Source: Mycolicibacterium canariasense (GTDB lineage: Bacteria > Actinomycetota > Actinomycetes > Mycobacteriales > Mycobacteriaceae). Taken from it: a stretch of DNA of 64,000 nucleotides. This document shows, piece after piece, positions 1-8,184 of this stretch. The notes under the pieces were generated by a model. It was not told the DNA's origin, did not search any database, and worked only from the letters and a program-made list of their open reading frames with translations. The stretch covers positions 1 to 64,000 of the forward strand of contig NZ_LQOL01000019.1 of assembly GCF_002101555.1 (NCBI RefSeq), written 5' to 3'. How positions within the stretch are numbered: the first letter of the stretch is position 1; each line of letters opens with the position of its first letter. Both the position numbers and the translations under genes were made by a program.

Positions 1-77
1 ACATGATGCTCGATCACTACCAACAAACCAAGAACCTCCTGGTCAGCTACAGCGAGAACGCCGCAGGCTTCTTCTAA
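1..77 (+). CDS. aldehyde dehydrogenase, C-terminal tail (partial)
   Basis: Only the last 24 codons lie in the window; the gene enters from the left. The peptide ending in HYQQTKNLLVSYSENAAGFF matches the C-terminal signature of AldB/ExaC-type acetaldehyde dehydrogenases, which form the tetramer interface in this family. The next gene encodes an ethanolamine permease followed by ethanolamine ammonia-lyase, whose product is acetaldehyde, so this enzyme probably oxidises that acetaldehyde. The catalytic part is outside the window, so the assignment rests on the tail and the context. Confidence 0.7.
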   Translation, partial: MMLDHYQQTKNLLVSYSENAAGFF

Positions 78-93
78 GAAGCCGCCTTCGTCG

Positions 94-131
94 GGTTACA
101 CCCCGGGTCTCTCCAGGCTCGGGGTGTAACC
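94..131. terminator. 12-bp perfect hairpin after the aldehyde dehydrogenase gene
   Basis: The arms GGTTACACCCCG (94-105) and CGGGGTGTAACC (120-131) are perfectly complementary around a 14-nt loop, 16 nt after the dehydrogenase stop. No T-run follows, as is common for mycobacterial intrinsic terminators. It would separate the dehydrogenase transcript from the permease-eutBC unit, or attenuate between them. Confidence 0.5.
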
Positions 132-228
132 GCGCTTCGGGTGGACAAGAACCGAGGCATCCGTCACACTCTTTTAAAGGTTGGAAAAACGACCTTTCAG
201 ACGTGGAAATCAATCGAGGGGGTTGGGT

Positions 229-1653
229 GTGACGTCAAGTCACGGCGCGGTGGAGGAGCACCTCGAGAGCGCGGGCTATCTACAGAAGCGGCAGCTCAAA
301 TCCGGTAGTGCCGGCTGGATCCTGCTGGCCGGGCTGGGGGTCAGCTATGTGGTGTCAGGTGACTACTCGGGCTGGAATTTCGGTCTGGAACAAGGCGGAT
401 TCGGTGGTTTGGCCATCGCCGCGGTGGTGATCGCCGGTATGTATCTGGCCCTGGTCCTGGGCATGGCGGAACTGTCGTCGGCCTTGCCCGCCGCGGGCGG
501 CGGCTACACGTTCGCCCGCCGCGCGCTCGGGCCGTGGGGTGGATTCGCCACCGGCACAGCCATTCTCATCGAGTACGCCATCGCGCCGGCCGCCATCGCG
601 ACGTTCATCGGCGCCTACGTCGAATCTCTTGGGCTGTTCGGCATCACCGACGGGTGGTGGGTCTACCTGGCCGCCTACGTCCTGTTCATCGGAATCCATC
701 TCTCCGGCGTCGGTGAAGCGCTCAAGGTCATGTTCGTCATCACCGCCATCGCACTGGTCGGGCTGGTCATCTTCGCCGTCTTCGCCGCCGGGCACTTCGA
801 CGCCGCCAACCTGACCAACATCCCCGTCGACGCCGACGCCGCGGGGGCCTCGACGTTCCTGCCGCACGGCTACCTCGGCATCTGGGCCGCCATCCCATTC
901 GCGATCTGGTTCTTCCTTGCCATCGAAGGGGTCCCGCTCGCCGCCGAGGAGACCGCCAACCCGGAACGCAATGTGCCCCGCGGCATCATCGCGGCGATCA
1001 CCGTCCTGCTGATCACCTGCGCCGCCGTGCTGATCCTCACCACCGGCGCCGGCGGCGCCGAACAGATGTCGTCGTCGGGCAACCCGCTGGTGGAGGCCCT
1101 CGGTACCGGCACGGCCGCCAAGGTGGTCAACTACATCGGTCTGGCCGGCCTGATCGCCAGCTTCTTCTCGATCATCTACGCCTACTCCCGGCAGCTGTTC
1201 GCGCTGTCACGCGCGGGATATCTGCCAACCCGGCTGTCGCTCACCAACTCTCGCAAGGCGCCGACCCTGGCCCTGATCGTTCCCGGCGTCATCGGCTTCC
1301 TGCTGTCGCTCACCGGAAAGGGCGCGCTGCTGCTGAACATGGCCGTCTTCGGTGCCGCACTGAGCTACGTGCTGATGATGGTCAGCCACATCGTGCTGCG
1401 CCGACGCGAGCCCGAGATGCGCCGGCCCTACCGCACTCCCGGCGGCGCCATCACCACCGGATTCGCCCTCGTGATTGCCGTTCTCGCCGTCATCGCCACC
1501 TTCCTCGTCGACAGCGTCGCGGCACTGTCCTGCCTGGTGGTGTTCGCCGCGTTCATGGCGTACTTCGCCCTGTACAGCCGCCACCGCCTGATCGCCAATT
1601 CCCCCGACGAGGAATTCGCGATGCTGGCCGAGGCCGAGAGCGAACTCAAGTGA
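229..1653 (+). CDS. ethanolamine permease (APC superfamily)
   Basis: A 474-residue integral membrane protein with about 12 hydrophobic segments, of the amino acid-polyamine-organocation superfamily. The N-terminal stretch LLAGLGVSYVVSGDYSGWNFG is characteristic of the ethanolamine permease subfamily. It imports ethanolamine for the lyase encoded directly downstream; its stop overlaps the eutB start by 4 nt. The start is placed at GTG 229, which has GAGGGGG 7 nt upstream; an in-frame TTG at 181 is also open but adds a charged stretch that looks non-coding. The family assignment is by sequence character and context; substrate is inferred from the neighbours. Confidence 0.85.
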   Translation: MTSSHGAVEEHLESAGYLQKRQLKSGSAGWILLAGLGVSYVVSGDYSGWNFGLEQGGFGGLAIAAVVIAGMYLALVLGMAELSSALPAAGGGYTFARRALGPWGGFATGTAILIEYAIAPAAIATFIGAYVESLGLFGITDGWWVYLAAYVLFIGIHLSGVGEALKVMFVITAIALVGLVIFAVFAAGHFDAANLTNIPVDADAAGASTFLPHGYLGIWAAIPFAIWFFLAIEGVPLAAEETANPERNVPRGIIAAITVLLITCAAVLILTTGAGGAEQMSSSGNPLVEALGTGTAAKVVNYIGLAGLIASFFSIIYAYSRQLFALSRAGYLPTRLSLTNSRKAPTLALIVPGVIGFLLSLTGKGALLLNMAVFGAALSYVLMMVSHIVLRRREPEMRRPYRTPGGAITTGFALVIAVLAVIATFLVDSVAALSCLVVFAAFMAYFALYSRHRLIANSPDEEFAMLAEAESELK

Positions 1654-3065
1654 TCTACCGGCAGCACATCGGCGGTGTCGGTTACCGCTTCGACGGACTC
1701 GTCGAGGTGCTGGCGAAGGCCACACCGCTGCGGTCGGGTGATCAGCTGGCCGGATGCGCGGCCTCCTCCGATGCCGAAAGAGCTGCGGCGGCATGGACAT
1801 TGGCCGACATCCCGTTGCAGACATTCCTCGACGAAGAGGTCGTCCCCTACGACGACGACGAAGTGACCCGGCTGATCTTCGACACCCACGACCGCGGCGC
1901 CTTCGCCGAAATCTCGCACCTGACGGTCGGTGGGTTCCGGAACTGGCTGCTGGACAACGCCTCTCGGGACGACGGTGCGCAACGCATCGCGGCCGTCGGC
2001 CCCGGTGTCACCCCCGAGATGGCGGCCGCGGTCAGCAAGATCATGCGCAACCAGGACCTGATCGCGGTCGCGGCCGCCACCCAGGTCACCGCGGCATTCC
2101 GGACCACCGTCGGCATACCGGGGACGTTGGCCACCCGGCTGCAGCCGAACCACCCGACCGACGACCCGCGGGGGATCGCCGCGGCCGTCCTCGACGGGCT
2201 GCTGCTCGGGTGCGGTGACGCTGTCATCGGGATCAACCCGGCCACCGATTCACCGCACGCCACAGCCGATCTGCTGCACCTGCTGGACTCGATCCGGTCC
2301 CGCTACGACATCCCCGCGCAATCCTGCGTGCTGTCGCACATCACCACCACCATCGGGCTGATCGACGAGGGCGTGCCGGTGGATCTGGTGTTCCAATCGA
2401 TCGCCGGCACCGAAGCAGCCAACACCGCGTTCGGGGTGAACATCGACCTGCTGCGCGAGGGCAACGCCGCGGCGCGGTCGCTGCGGCGCGGCACCGTCGG
2501 GGACAACGTGATGTACCTGGAAACCGGTCAGGGCTCGGCGCTGAGTTCCGGCGCGCATCTCGGTGTCGGCGGCAAGCCGGTCGATCAGCAGACGCTGGAG
2601 GCCCGGGCCTACGCGGTGGCCCGCGACCTGGAGCCGCTGCTGGTCAACACCGTGGTCGGTTTCATCGGTCCCGAATACCTCTATGACGGGAAGCAGATCA
2701 TCCGGGCCGGTCTGGAGGATCACTTCTGCGGCAAGCTGCTCGGGCTGCCGATGGGGGTCGACGTCTGCTACACCAACCACGCCGAAGCCGACCAGAACGA
2801 CATGGACAACCTGCTGACGCTGCTCGCCGCCGCCGGCGTTGCCTTCGTCATCACCGTGCCGGGCGCCGACGACGTGATGCTCGGCTACCAGAGCCTGTCC
2901 TTCCACGACGTACTGGCCACCCGGCGGACCCTCGGGTTGCGCCCGGCACCGGAGTTCGAGGACTGGCTGCGCGGTATCGGCATGATCGACGCTGCCGGTC
3001 GGTTGACGCCCTTCGACGTCACCCAATCGCCGCTGCGATCATTGACCTCGGCGGCGGCATCATGA
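1650..3065 (+). CDS. eutB: ethanolamine ammonia-lyase large subunit
   Basis: A 471-residue protein, close to the usual 450-460 of EutB. It is the TIM-barrel catalytic subunit of adenosylcobalamin-dependent ethanolamine ammonia-lyase, converting ethanolamine to acetaldehyde and ammonia. Recognisable family stretches include VGGFRNWLLDNAS, the NPATDS region near the middle and FQSIAGTEAANTAFG. It starts with GTG inside the permease gene (4-nt overlap) and overlaps eutC by 4 nt, so the three genes are translationally coupled. I see no cobalamin riboswitch upstream of the permease. Confidence 0.95.
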   Translation: MIYRQHIGGVGYRFDGLVEVLAKATPLRSGDQLAGCAASSDAERAAAAWTLADIPLQTFLDEEVVPYDDDEVTRLIFDTHDRGAFAEISHLTVGGFRNWLLDNASRDDGAQRIAAVGPGVTPEMAAAVSKIMRNQDLIAVAAATQVTAAFRTTVGIPGTLATRLQPNHPTDDPRGIAAAVLDGLLLGCGDAVIGINPATDSPHATADLLHLLDSIRSRYDIPAQSCVLSHITTTIGLIDEGVPVDLVFQSIAGTEAANTAFGVNIDLLREGNAAARSLRRGTVGDNVMYLETGQGSALSSGAHLGVGGKPVDQQTLEARAYAVARDLEPLLVNTVVGFIGPEYLYDGKQIIRAGLEDHFCGKLLGLPMGVDVCYTNHAEADQNDMDNLLTLLAAAGVAFVITVPGADDVMLGYQSLSFHDVLATRRTLGLRPAPEFEDWLRGIGMIDAAGRLTPFDVTQSPLRSLTSAAAS

Positions 3066-3835
3066 GCTCCTCCGAGCTGGCCCGGCAGCAATTCTGGGAC
3101 GAACTGCGCACCACCACCCAGGCCCGGATCGGGCTGGGCCGCGCCGGCAACGGGCTGCCGACGCGAGAAGTGCTGGCGCTCAACGCTGCCCACGCCGCAG
3201 CCCGCGACGCCGTGCACCTGCCCCTGAACGTAGAACAGCTGGCCGCGAGTGTCGGTGAGGTCGGCATCGGCACGCCGGCGACGGTCACCAGCCAGGCGAC
3301 ATCACGGGGCGAGTATCTACGCCGGCCCGATCTGGGCCGCAGCCCCGCCGACCTGTCGGCGGTACCCGACGGCCCCGCCGATATCGGCTTCGTGCTCGCC
3401 GACGGGCTGTCACCGACCGCGGTGATGCACCACGGTGTCCCGCTGCTGCGTGCACTGGTGGCCCAACTCGGACAGACGTATTCGTTGGCGCCGCCGGTGA
3501 TCGCGACGCAGGCACGGGTGGCCCTGGGGGATCACATCGCGGCCCGGGGTGGCTACGGGACGCTGTTGGTCATCATCGGCGAGCGGCCCGGCCTGTCCGT
3601 ATCGGACAGTCTGGGCATCTACCTGACCCACCGTCCCCGCCCGGGGTGCACCGATGCGGATCGCAACTGCATCTCCAACATTCACCCACCGGACGGACTG
3701 GGGTACCAGGAGGCGGCTCGCATCGCGACCGGTCTGGTTGCCGGGGCGCGGCAACTCGGGCGCTCGGGGGTGACACTCAAGGACACCTCGCGGGGTGTCG
3801 CGGTCGGGACGGGTGCCGGCGCACAACTGTTGTAG
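3062..3835 (+). CDS. eutC: ethanolamine ammonia-lyase small subunit
   Basis: A 257-residue EutC, the small subunit that helps bind adenosylcobalamin in the (EutBC) oligomer. The N-terminal block from IGLGRAGNGLPTREVLALN through HAAARDAVHLP is the family hallmark, and the C-terminal half holds the cobalamin-contact region. Starts at ATG 3062 overlapping eutB. It lacks the extended N-terminal microcompartment-targeting segment found in enterobacterial EutC, consistent with the absence of shell genes here. Its last 59 bases overlap the convergent gene on the other strand. Confidence 0.95.
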   Translation: MSSSELARQQFWDELRTTTQARIGLGRAGNGLPTREVLALNAAHAAARDAVHLPLNVEQLAASVGEVGIGTPATVTSQATSRGEYLRRPDLGRSPADLSAVPDGPADIGFVLADGLSPTAVMHHGVPLLRALVAQLGQTYSLAPPVIATQARVALGDHIAARGGYGTLLVIIGERPGLSVSDSLGIYLTHRPRPGCTDADRNCISNIHPPDGLGYQEAARIATGLVAGARQLGRSGVTLKDTSRGVAVGTGAGAQLL

Positions 3836-4220
3836 CGAAGCGCCAACCGACCGACGGGTGCCGGAGCAGGCTCGGCAGCAGTGCCAGCGAATCGAAGTAG
3901 GTGACGCGTTCGGTGGCCTTGCCGTCGCGAAGGCTGAGCCGGTTCACCGTCGGCCACTCCAGTGTCCCGCCGAAGGCTCGCAATCGGAATTCGATGAACA
4001 CCAGGGACTCGTCGCCGGACCATCGATCGACGACTCCGTGCAATCCCGGCAGACAGTGGCAGAAGAGCCGGAACTGGTCCTGCGCGGCGGCAATGCCCGC
4101 TGTGGTCGGCGTCAGGGGTTGCCTCAGCACCACGTCGGGGTGCAGCAGACCGGGAAGCTGCTCTGGCGATGGGTGCCGCCAGAATTCGGCGAACCGCGTG
4201 ACGAAGTCGTGTGTGCTCAT
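3777..4220 (-). CDS. SnoaL-like / NTF2-fold protein
   Basis: A 147-residue protein with the look of the NTF2-like (SnoaL) alpha+beta-barrel fold: an N-terminal helix with FVTRFAEFWRHPSPEQLPGLLHPDVVLRQPL, a central HGVVDRW strand and a C-terminal sheet ending in a proposed substrate pocket (VIEF-type alternation, VTYFDSLALL). Family members are small isomerases, hydrolases or binding proteins; no substrate can be assigned. ATG 4220 is chosen because the upstream extension lies antisense to the VOC gene. Convergent with eutC and overlapping it by 59 nt. The basic C-terminal tail (RRHPSRPRHPARCP) may be an accident of the overlap. Confidence 0.7.
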   Translation of the reverse strand: MSTHDFVTRFAEFWRHPSPEQLPGLLHPDVVLRQPLTPTTAGIAAAQDQFRLFCHCLPGLHGVVDRWSGDESLVFIEFRLRAFGGTLEWPTVNRLSLRDGKATERVTYFDSLALLPSLLRHPSVGWRFATTVVRRHPSRPRHPARCP

Positions 4221-4303
4221 GAGGTGACGGTGCAGGGCAGTGGCTGCCACGTCAGCTCGTCGTGCTGCCAATCGCTGCCATCGGGTTTGTCGGTGGTGCC
4301 CTC

Positions 4304-4309
4304 TAGCAT
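4304..4309 (+). promoter_or_regulatory. -10 element TAGCAT, leaderless promoter of the VOC gene
   Basis: TAGCAT fits the mycobacterial SigA -10 consensus TANNNT and sits exactly 7 nt before the ATG at 4317, so the transcript should begin at or next to the start codon. No Shine-Dalgarno sequence precedes the ATG, in keeping with leaderless translation. Confidence 0.55.
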
Positions 4310-4316
4310 CCCGGCC

Positions 4317-4727
4317 ATGAACTTCGTATCCACGCGCATCATCACCGCCGACGTCGGCCGGCTGGTCGCGTTCTATGAGCAGGTCACCGGCATCGCCGCG
4401 GTGTGGGGCAATGAGCTGTTCGCCGAGATCCCGACACCGGTCGGCACCCTGGCCATCGGCAGCGACAAAACCGTGCCGCTGTTCGGTGCGGGGTCGGCCG
4501 AGCCCGCCGCCAACCGCAGCGCGATCATCGAGTTCATCGTCGACGACGTGGATGTCGAGTACCAGCGCCTGCGGGGGCACGTCGGCGAAGTGGTCACCGA
4601 GCCCACCACGATGCCGTGGGGTAACCGGGCATTGCTGTTCCGCGACCCGGACGGCAACCTCGTCAACCTGTTCACGCCGGTGACCGACGCGGCGCGGGCC
4701 AAGTTCGGGATCAGCCCACCGAACTGA
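4317..4727 (+). CDS. VOC (glyoxalase/bleomycin-resistance fold) family protein
   Basis: A 136-residue single-domain vicinal-oxygen-chelate protein: N-terminal beta-alpha module (RIITADVGRLVAFYEQVTGI) and C-terminal module ending in FRDPDGNLVNLF. In metal-dependent members the last motif is usually DPDGNxxEL; here the Glu is Asn and no early His is seen, so it may be a binding protein rather than a metalloenzyme. Family members act as glyoxalases, dioxygenases or drug-sequestering proteins; no substrate can be named. The gene is divergent from the SnoaL-like gene by 96 bp and its 3' end overlaps the lipoprotein gene by 17 nt. Confidence 0.75.
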   Translation: MNFVSTRIITADVGRLVAFYEQVTGIAAVWGNELFAEIPTPVGTLAIGSDKTVPLFGAGSAEPAANRSAIIEFIVDDVDVEYQRLRGHVGEVVTEPTTMPWGNRALLFRDPDGNLVNLFTPVTDAARAKFGISPPN

Positions 4728-5310
4728 TACTGGCGCCGCAGATCGGCAGGTCGATCGGCAGGGTGCGCGCGACGACATCGTCGGGCGGGGTGACCACCAG
4801 CTGACCCCAGCGGGCGCAGGCGTTCCCCGTCTCGGTGTCGATCATCGAGGTGAGCACGTCGGCGCTGGCGACCTCACCCGGCTGCAGCGTCAGGCGCGGC
4901 GCCGCGTTGGCCGGCCGTCGCGGGATGTTGATCAGCACCCCGCCGGCCGGTGTCACCAGATCGGCGCCCGGATAGCCCACCATGGTGCAGGCCTGCTGCG
5001 ACGAGTTCCGGAACGACACGACCACCCGTCGTTGCGTGTTCGCGGATTCCATTGGCCCATTGGTGACGTCGAGCGCCTCGTCGGAGCACGGGCCGACCTG
5101 CTGCGGTGGCTCGGGGGGTGCCTGCGTCGGCGCGACCGTGACCGTCACGGGTGTCACCGGGGGAGCGGGTGCCGGCGTCGCGGCGAGGGTGGGATGGGCG
5201 GTCGGCGTCGCGGTGACCGTGACCGTCTGCGCCGGCGGCGACTGCTGGGCGGTGCATCCCGCCAACAGGGCGACCGCCACTACCGGCAGCGACCGAGCGA
5301 CGATCTTCAT
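4711..5310 (-). CDS. DUF4232-domain lipoprotein
   Basis: A 199-residue exported protein. Residues 1-18 form a lipoprotein signal with lipobox LLAGC (Cys19). A Thr/Pro/Val-rich linker of roughly residues 25-70 follows, then a DUF4232-type domain with four cysteines (PCSDEA, QACTMVGYPG, NACARWG, LPICGA) that probably form disulfides on the outside of the membrane. Proteins of this type are common surface lipoproteins in mycobacteria without known function. Convergent with the VOC gene. Confidence 0.85.
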   Translation of the reverse strand: MKIVARSLPVVAVALLAGCTAQQSPPAQTVTVTATPTAHPTLAATPAPAPPVTPVTVTVAPTQAPPEPPQQVGPCSDEALDVTNGPMESANTQRRVVVSFRNSSQQACTMVGYPGADLVTPAGGVLINIPRRPANAAPRLTLQPGEVASADVLTSMIDTETGNACARWGQLVVTPPDDVVARTLPIDLPICGASISSVG

Positions 5311-5418
5311 GGGGCAAGTCCTTTCGTGGTGTCAGGTGCTTGCACGCTAGAGCCGGGTTCTTGTCGGATTCTTGGTGCCGACCCCGAGAAGGGACCACAC
5401 CACAACGTCGGTGACGCC

Positions 5419-5832
5419 TCAGAGTCCGCCGCACCGGGACGGGGCCAGGAAGGGTGACCAGGGCGGGCAGTCCGCCGGCAGGGGCTGCGGCTCGGCCGGT
5501 GGCGGGGGCGGTGGCGCGGGCGGCACGGGTGCAGCCTGGTGCGGCGTTCCTCGCCACGGATAGACGGTGTTGGTGGCGATATCCACGGTGCCCTCGGACG
5601 TCCAGTACCAGTCGTGGCAGATGTTCCAGTCCCAGGTGATCACCCCGAATTCGGCCCCGGGAATCAACGGGTCACCCGGGCACCAGTGGGTGCAGGTGAG
5701 GCCACCGGGACAGTTGCCGCCCTGATAGCTGGGGCCGTCCGCGGATGCGGTGCCGGTGGCAGCGCCCAGGGCGGCCAATCCCACCCCGCCGGACATGACG
5801 GCGGTGGCCGCCATTCGCGCAATCCGGTTCAT
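5419..5832 (-). CDS. secreted Cys/Pro-rich hypothetical protein
   Basis: A 137-residue protein with a Sec signal peptide (about residues 1-31, cleavage near TASADG). The mature part has six cysteines (GNCPGG, LTCTHWC, NICHDWYW, ADCPPW, SRCGGL), a Trp-rich core and a proline run of about 20 residues near residue 105. It resembles the small exported mycobacterial proteins of unknown function that begin with a GGNCPGG-like block. Function unknown; starts at ATG 5832 and is transcribed away from the hydrolase gene. Confidence 0.75.
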   Translation of the reverse strand: MNRIARMAATAVMSGGVGLAALGAATGTASADGPSYQGGNCPGGLTCTHWCPGDPLIPGAEFGVITWDWNICHDWYWTSEGTVDIATNTVYPWRGTPHQAAPVPPAPPPPPPAEPQPLPADCPPWSPFLAPSRCGGL

Positions 5833-6452
5833 CTCTCGGTCCTTCCGTCAAGCGCCGCCTCCGGACGCGTCCTGGCATCCAGTAGATGCCGAGCGGGACC
5901 GCTACCGATCCCAAATAGCGCCTATGGCGTCTCTATCGCCGGGTCGGCGCGCGGCGTTGGCCGTCCGGTGCGACCAGGTGGGAATCGGTGGCGGTACCGC
6001 GGTGTTGGAGGGGACGAGTTCACCCACGACATCCGCCCGTGCGGCCGGAGCGGGTGCGCGGCTGTCCGGACCGACAGCGCCAAAGAACATCCGAACCGAT
6101 GACGCTGAGCCACCACCGTAAAACGGTTGGCGGGCAGCGTGATCGTCGCGTCGGGAATATTCTGCACGGCGCCGTCGCACACCCGACCGATACGGTGATT
6201 GCCGATGTGTTGATCAATCCCGAGGGGGCATCCCGTTCCGGGGCTGTCGATCACCGTGATGGCAGTCACTCGACAGGCGCGTTTTAAAAAACTTGCCCTC
6301 CAACGAATTTCAGAGACCGAACCGTCGACCTCGGGGGTAGTATCGACGGTCCGGTCTGCTCGTTACAACGCATCAAAGGCCGCTTTTTATGCCAGGGGCG
6401 CGCCGCATCGGTCGAGCGAACGTCCGAGACCGTCCGATCTGAGATAGGTGCC
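5833..6452. other. 620-bp intergenic stretch without a convincing gene
   Basis: This is the longest gap in the window. Open frames exist on both strands, but they carry Arg/Pro-rich, composition-driven peptides with no recognisable domain and no ribosome site. The right half (about 6280-6440) is less GC-rich and contains TAGTAT near 6339 and several T/A runs, so promoter elements for the hydrolase at 6453 are plausible. I could not identify an RNA gene. Confidence 0.4.
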
Positions 6453-7388
6453 ATGCGAAAGCCCTTCCGAGTCGCCCTCAACACACTGGGAGTCCTCGTT
6501 GCCACCCCGGTGCTCGTACTCGCGACGACAGCCGTTGTCCACGCCGTCGCGTCGAAGGTCGAAGCATCGGACATCGTCTCCTACGGCGAATTGGTGCCGG
6601 TCGACGGCAAGAAGATGAACGTGGTGATACGTGGCAGCGGCAACGACACCATCGTTCTGCTACCCGGCCTCGGCACGGCCGCCCCGGCGCTTGACTTTCA
6701 ACCGCTGATCGAGGCGCTCTCGGTTCGTTATCGCGTCATCGCCGTCGAGCCGTTCGGCACCGGGCTCAGCGACCAGACCGACACCGAGCGGACCATCGGG
6801 AATATCACCAGGGAACTGCACGAGGCACTTCGGTACCTCGGGGTCGACCGTTATGTGTTGATGGGCCACTCGATGGCGGGGATCTACGCGCTGGCCTACA
6901 GCGCGGCCTACGCCGGTGAACTCAGTGCGTTCGTCGGTATCGACAGCAGTGTTCCCGACCAGCCCGGCTGGAATGAGCCGCTACCGGCCGATGCGATCGT
7001 GGCCTTGGCCGACCTCGGGATCACCCGGTTGTTGCGCTGGCTCGGTGACGACCCCTACGCGGGGCTTCCGTATGACGAGGCGACGCAACGGCAGCTCGAT
7101 CTGCTGAGTGCGAAGAATGCGGCAGCCCCGACGTTGACAAACGAAATGCGTAATGCGCCGGCAAATTTCGCCGCCGTCAGCGGGATGACGTTCCCGAAGG
7201 ATCTGCCGGTGCTGCTCTTCGTGCGGGCGCAGGATGCCGATATCCCGGGCTGGGGTGAACTGCACCGGCGGCAAGCCGCGAGCGTCGACCGCGGCCGGGT
7301 GATCACCCTGGATGGCGGTCACTATCTGCATCACACCCGCTCGGCGGACATCGCGCGGGATACGGCGACGTTTCTCGAGCCGCACTGA
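6453..7388 (+). CDS. membrane-anchored or exported alpha/beta hydrolase
   Basis: A 311-residue alpha/beta-hydrolase. An N-terminal hydrophobic helix (residues about 8-32, LNTLGVLVATPVLVLATTAVV) serves as signal anchor or signal peptide. The nucleophile elbow GHSMAG lies near residue 138, an oxyanion-side LPGLGTAAP near 70, and the probable catalytic His in DGGHYLHH near 290; the acid is likely the Asp in RAQDADIP. Such enzymes are esterases, lipases or peptidases; the substrate is unknown. It stands alone, divergent from the secreted protein and 94 bp ahead of the GntR gene. Confidence 0.85.
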   Translation: MRKPFRVALNTLGVLVATPVLVLATTAVVHAVASKVEASDIVSYGELVPVDGKKMNVVIRGSGNDTIVLLPGLGTAAPALDFQPLIEALSVRYRVIAVEPFGTGLSDQTDTERTIGNITRELHEALRYLGVDRYVLMGHSMAGIYALAYSAAYAGELSAFVGIDSSVPDQPGWNEPLPADAIVALADLGITRLLRWLGDDPYAGLPYDEATQRQLDLLSAKNAAAPTLTNEMRNAPANFAAVSGMTFPKDLPVLLFVRAQDADIPGWGELHRRQAASVDRGRVITLDGGHYLHHTRSADIARDTATFLEPH

Positions 7389-7428
7389 CCACCCGGAATG
7401 CCCGGGATTGACGGGCGGCGCGACAGGT

Positions 7429-7445
7429 TGTAAAACTGTCTTACA
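7429..7445. promoter_or_regulatory. TGTAA-N7-TTACA inverted repeat, candidate GntR operator
   Basis: The perfect 5-bp half-sites TGTAA and TTACA are separated by 7 nt and lie 37 nt before the GTG start of the GntR/FCD regulator. A partly overlapping second TTACATATTACAG stretch follows. Placement and symmetry fit an autoregulatory operator controlling the whole downstream operon; binding is inferred. Confidence 0.45.
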
Positions 7446-7482
7446 TATTACAGCTTGTGCCGGTGCAGACGGGAGTCCTTTG

Positions 7483-8184
7483 GTGTCGATCACGCCCATC
7501 GGTCGAGGCAGCTCGGCGGACGCCGTCTACAGCCAGCTGCTCGCGCTGATCCAAGAAGGCGAATACGCGGTCGGTGCGCGCATCCCCTCCGAGCTCGAAC
7601 TGGCCCGTCTGTTCGGGGTGAGCCGCCCGGTCATCCGGGAAGGGCTGGGCGGGTTGCGGTCGGCGGGAATGATCGAATCACGGGCCGGTGCAGGGACTTT
7701 CGTCACCGCCACCCACCCCAAGGCGCCGGGCCTGGTCCTGCTGGACCGTTACGAGACCGCCGATCTGCACGAGGTGCGCCAGCATCTGGAAATTCCCGGT
7801 GCCGGTCTGGCGGCGCTGCGCCGCACGGACGAGCACATCGCGGCCCTGGACGTGCTGGTCGAACGCAGCCGCGATGAGCGCGATGTCGTCAACTGGATCC
7901 GCGACGACCTCGAATTCCACGTCACCATCGCATCGGCCACCGGAAATGCGTTGCAGGTTCAACTTATTCGCGGACTGCGCGAATTGCAGTTCGAGCAGTC
8001 CGTGGAGATGGCGCGGCTGGCCGGGGGACTGGCCGCGCCGCACGCCGAACACCACGCCATCCTGGAGGCCATCCGGGCGCAGGATCGGGCCGGCGCCGAA
8101 CAGGCGATGGCCGATCACCTCGCGGCCATCCAGCAACGGGTCAGTGCCCTCGCGTCCCACTCGACTTCCCCGGAGCAAGCATGA
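7483..8184 (+). CDS. GntR family regulator, FCD (FadR) subfamily
   Basis: A 233-residue regulator. The N-terminal winged helix-turn-helix spans about residues 5-70, including IPSELELARLFGVSRPVIREGLGGLRSAGMIESRAGAGTF. The C-terminal all-helical FCD ligand domain contains a D...H...H metal-site pattern (DDLEFHVTIA, HHAILEA, MADHL). Start GTG 7483 is preceded by GGGAG at good spacing; the longer open frame upstream covers the hydrolase 3' end. It is the first gene of a nine-gene operon and overlaps the next gene by 4 nt, so it most likely senses the substrate or an intermediate of that pathway. Confidence 0.9.
   Translation: MSITPIGRGSSADAVYSQLLALIQEGEYAVGARIPSELELARLFGVSRPVIREGLGGLRSAGMIESRAGAGTFVTATHPKAPGLVLLDRYETADLHEVRQHLEIPGAGLAALRRTDEHIAALDVLVERSRDERDVVNWIRDDLEFHVTIASATGNALQVQLIRGLRELQFEQSVEMARLAGGLAAPHAEHHAILEAIRAQDRAGAEQAMADHLAAIQQRVSALASHSTSPEQA

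Noticed and set aside
78..228. Possible cobalamin riboswitch before the ethanolamine permease
   Set aside because: The space is too short and no B12-box-like sequence is visible; only a 12-bp hairpin is present.
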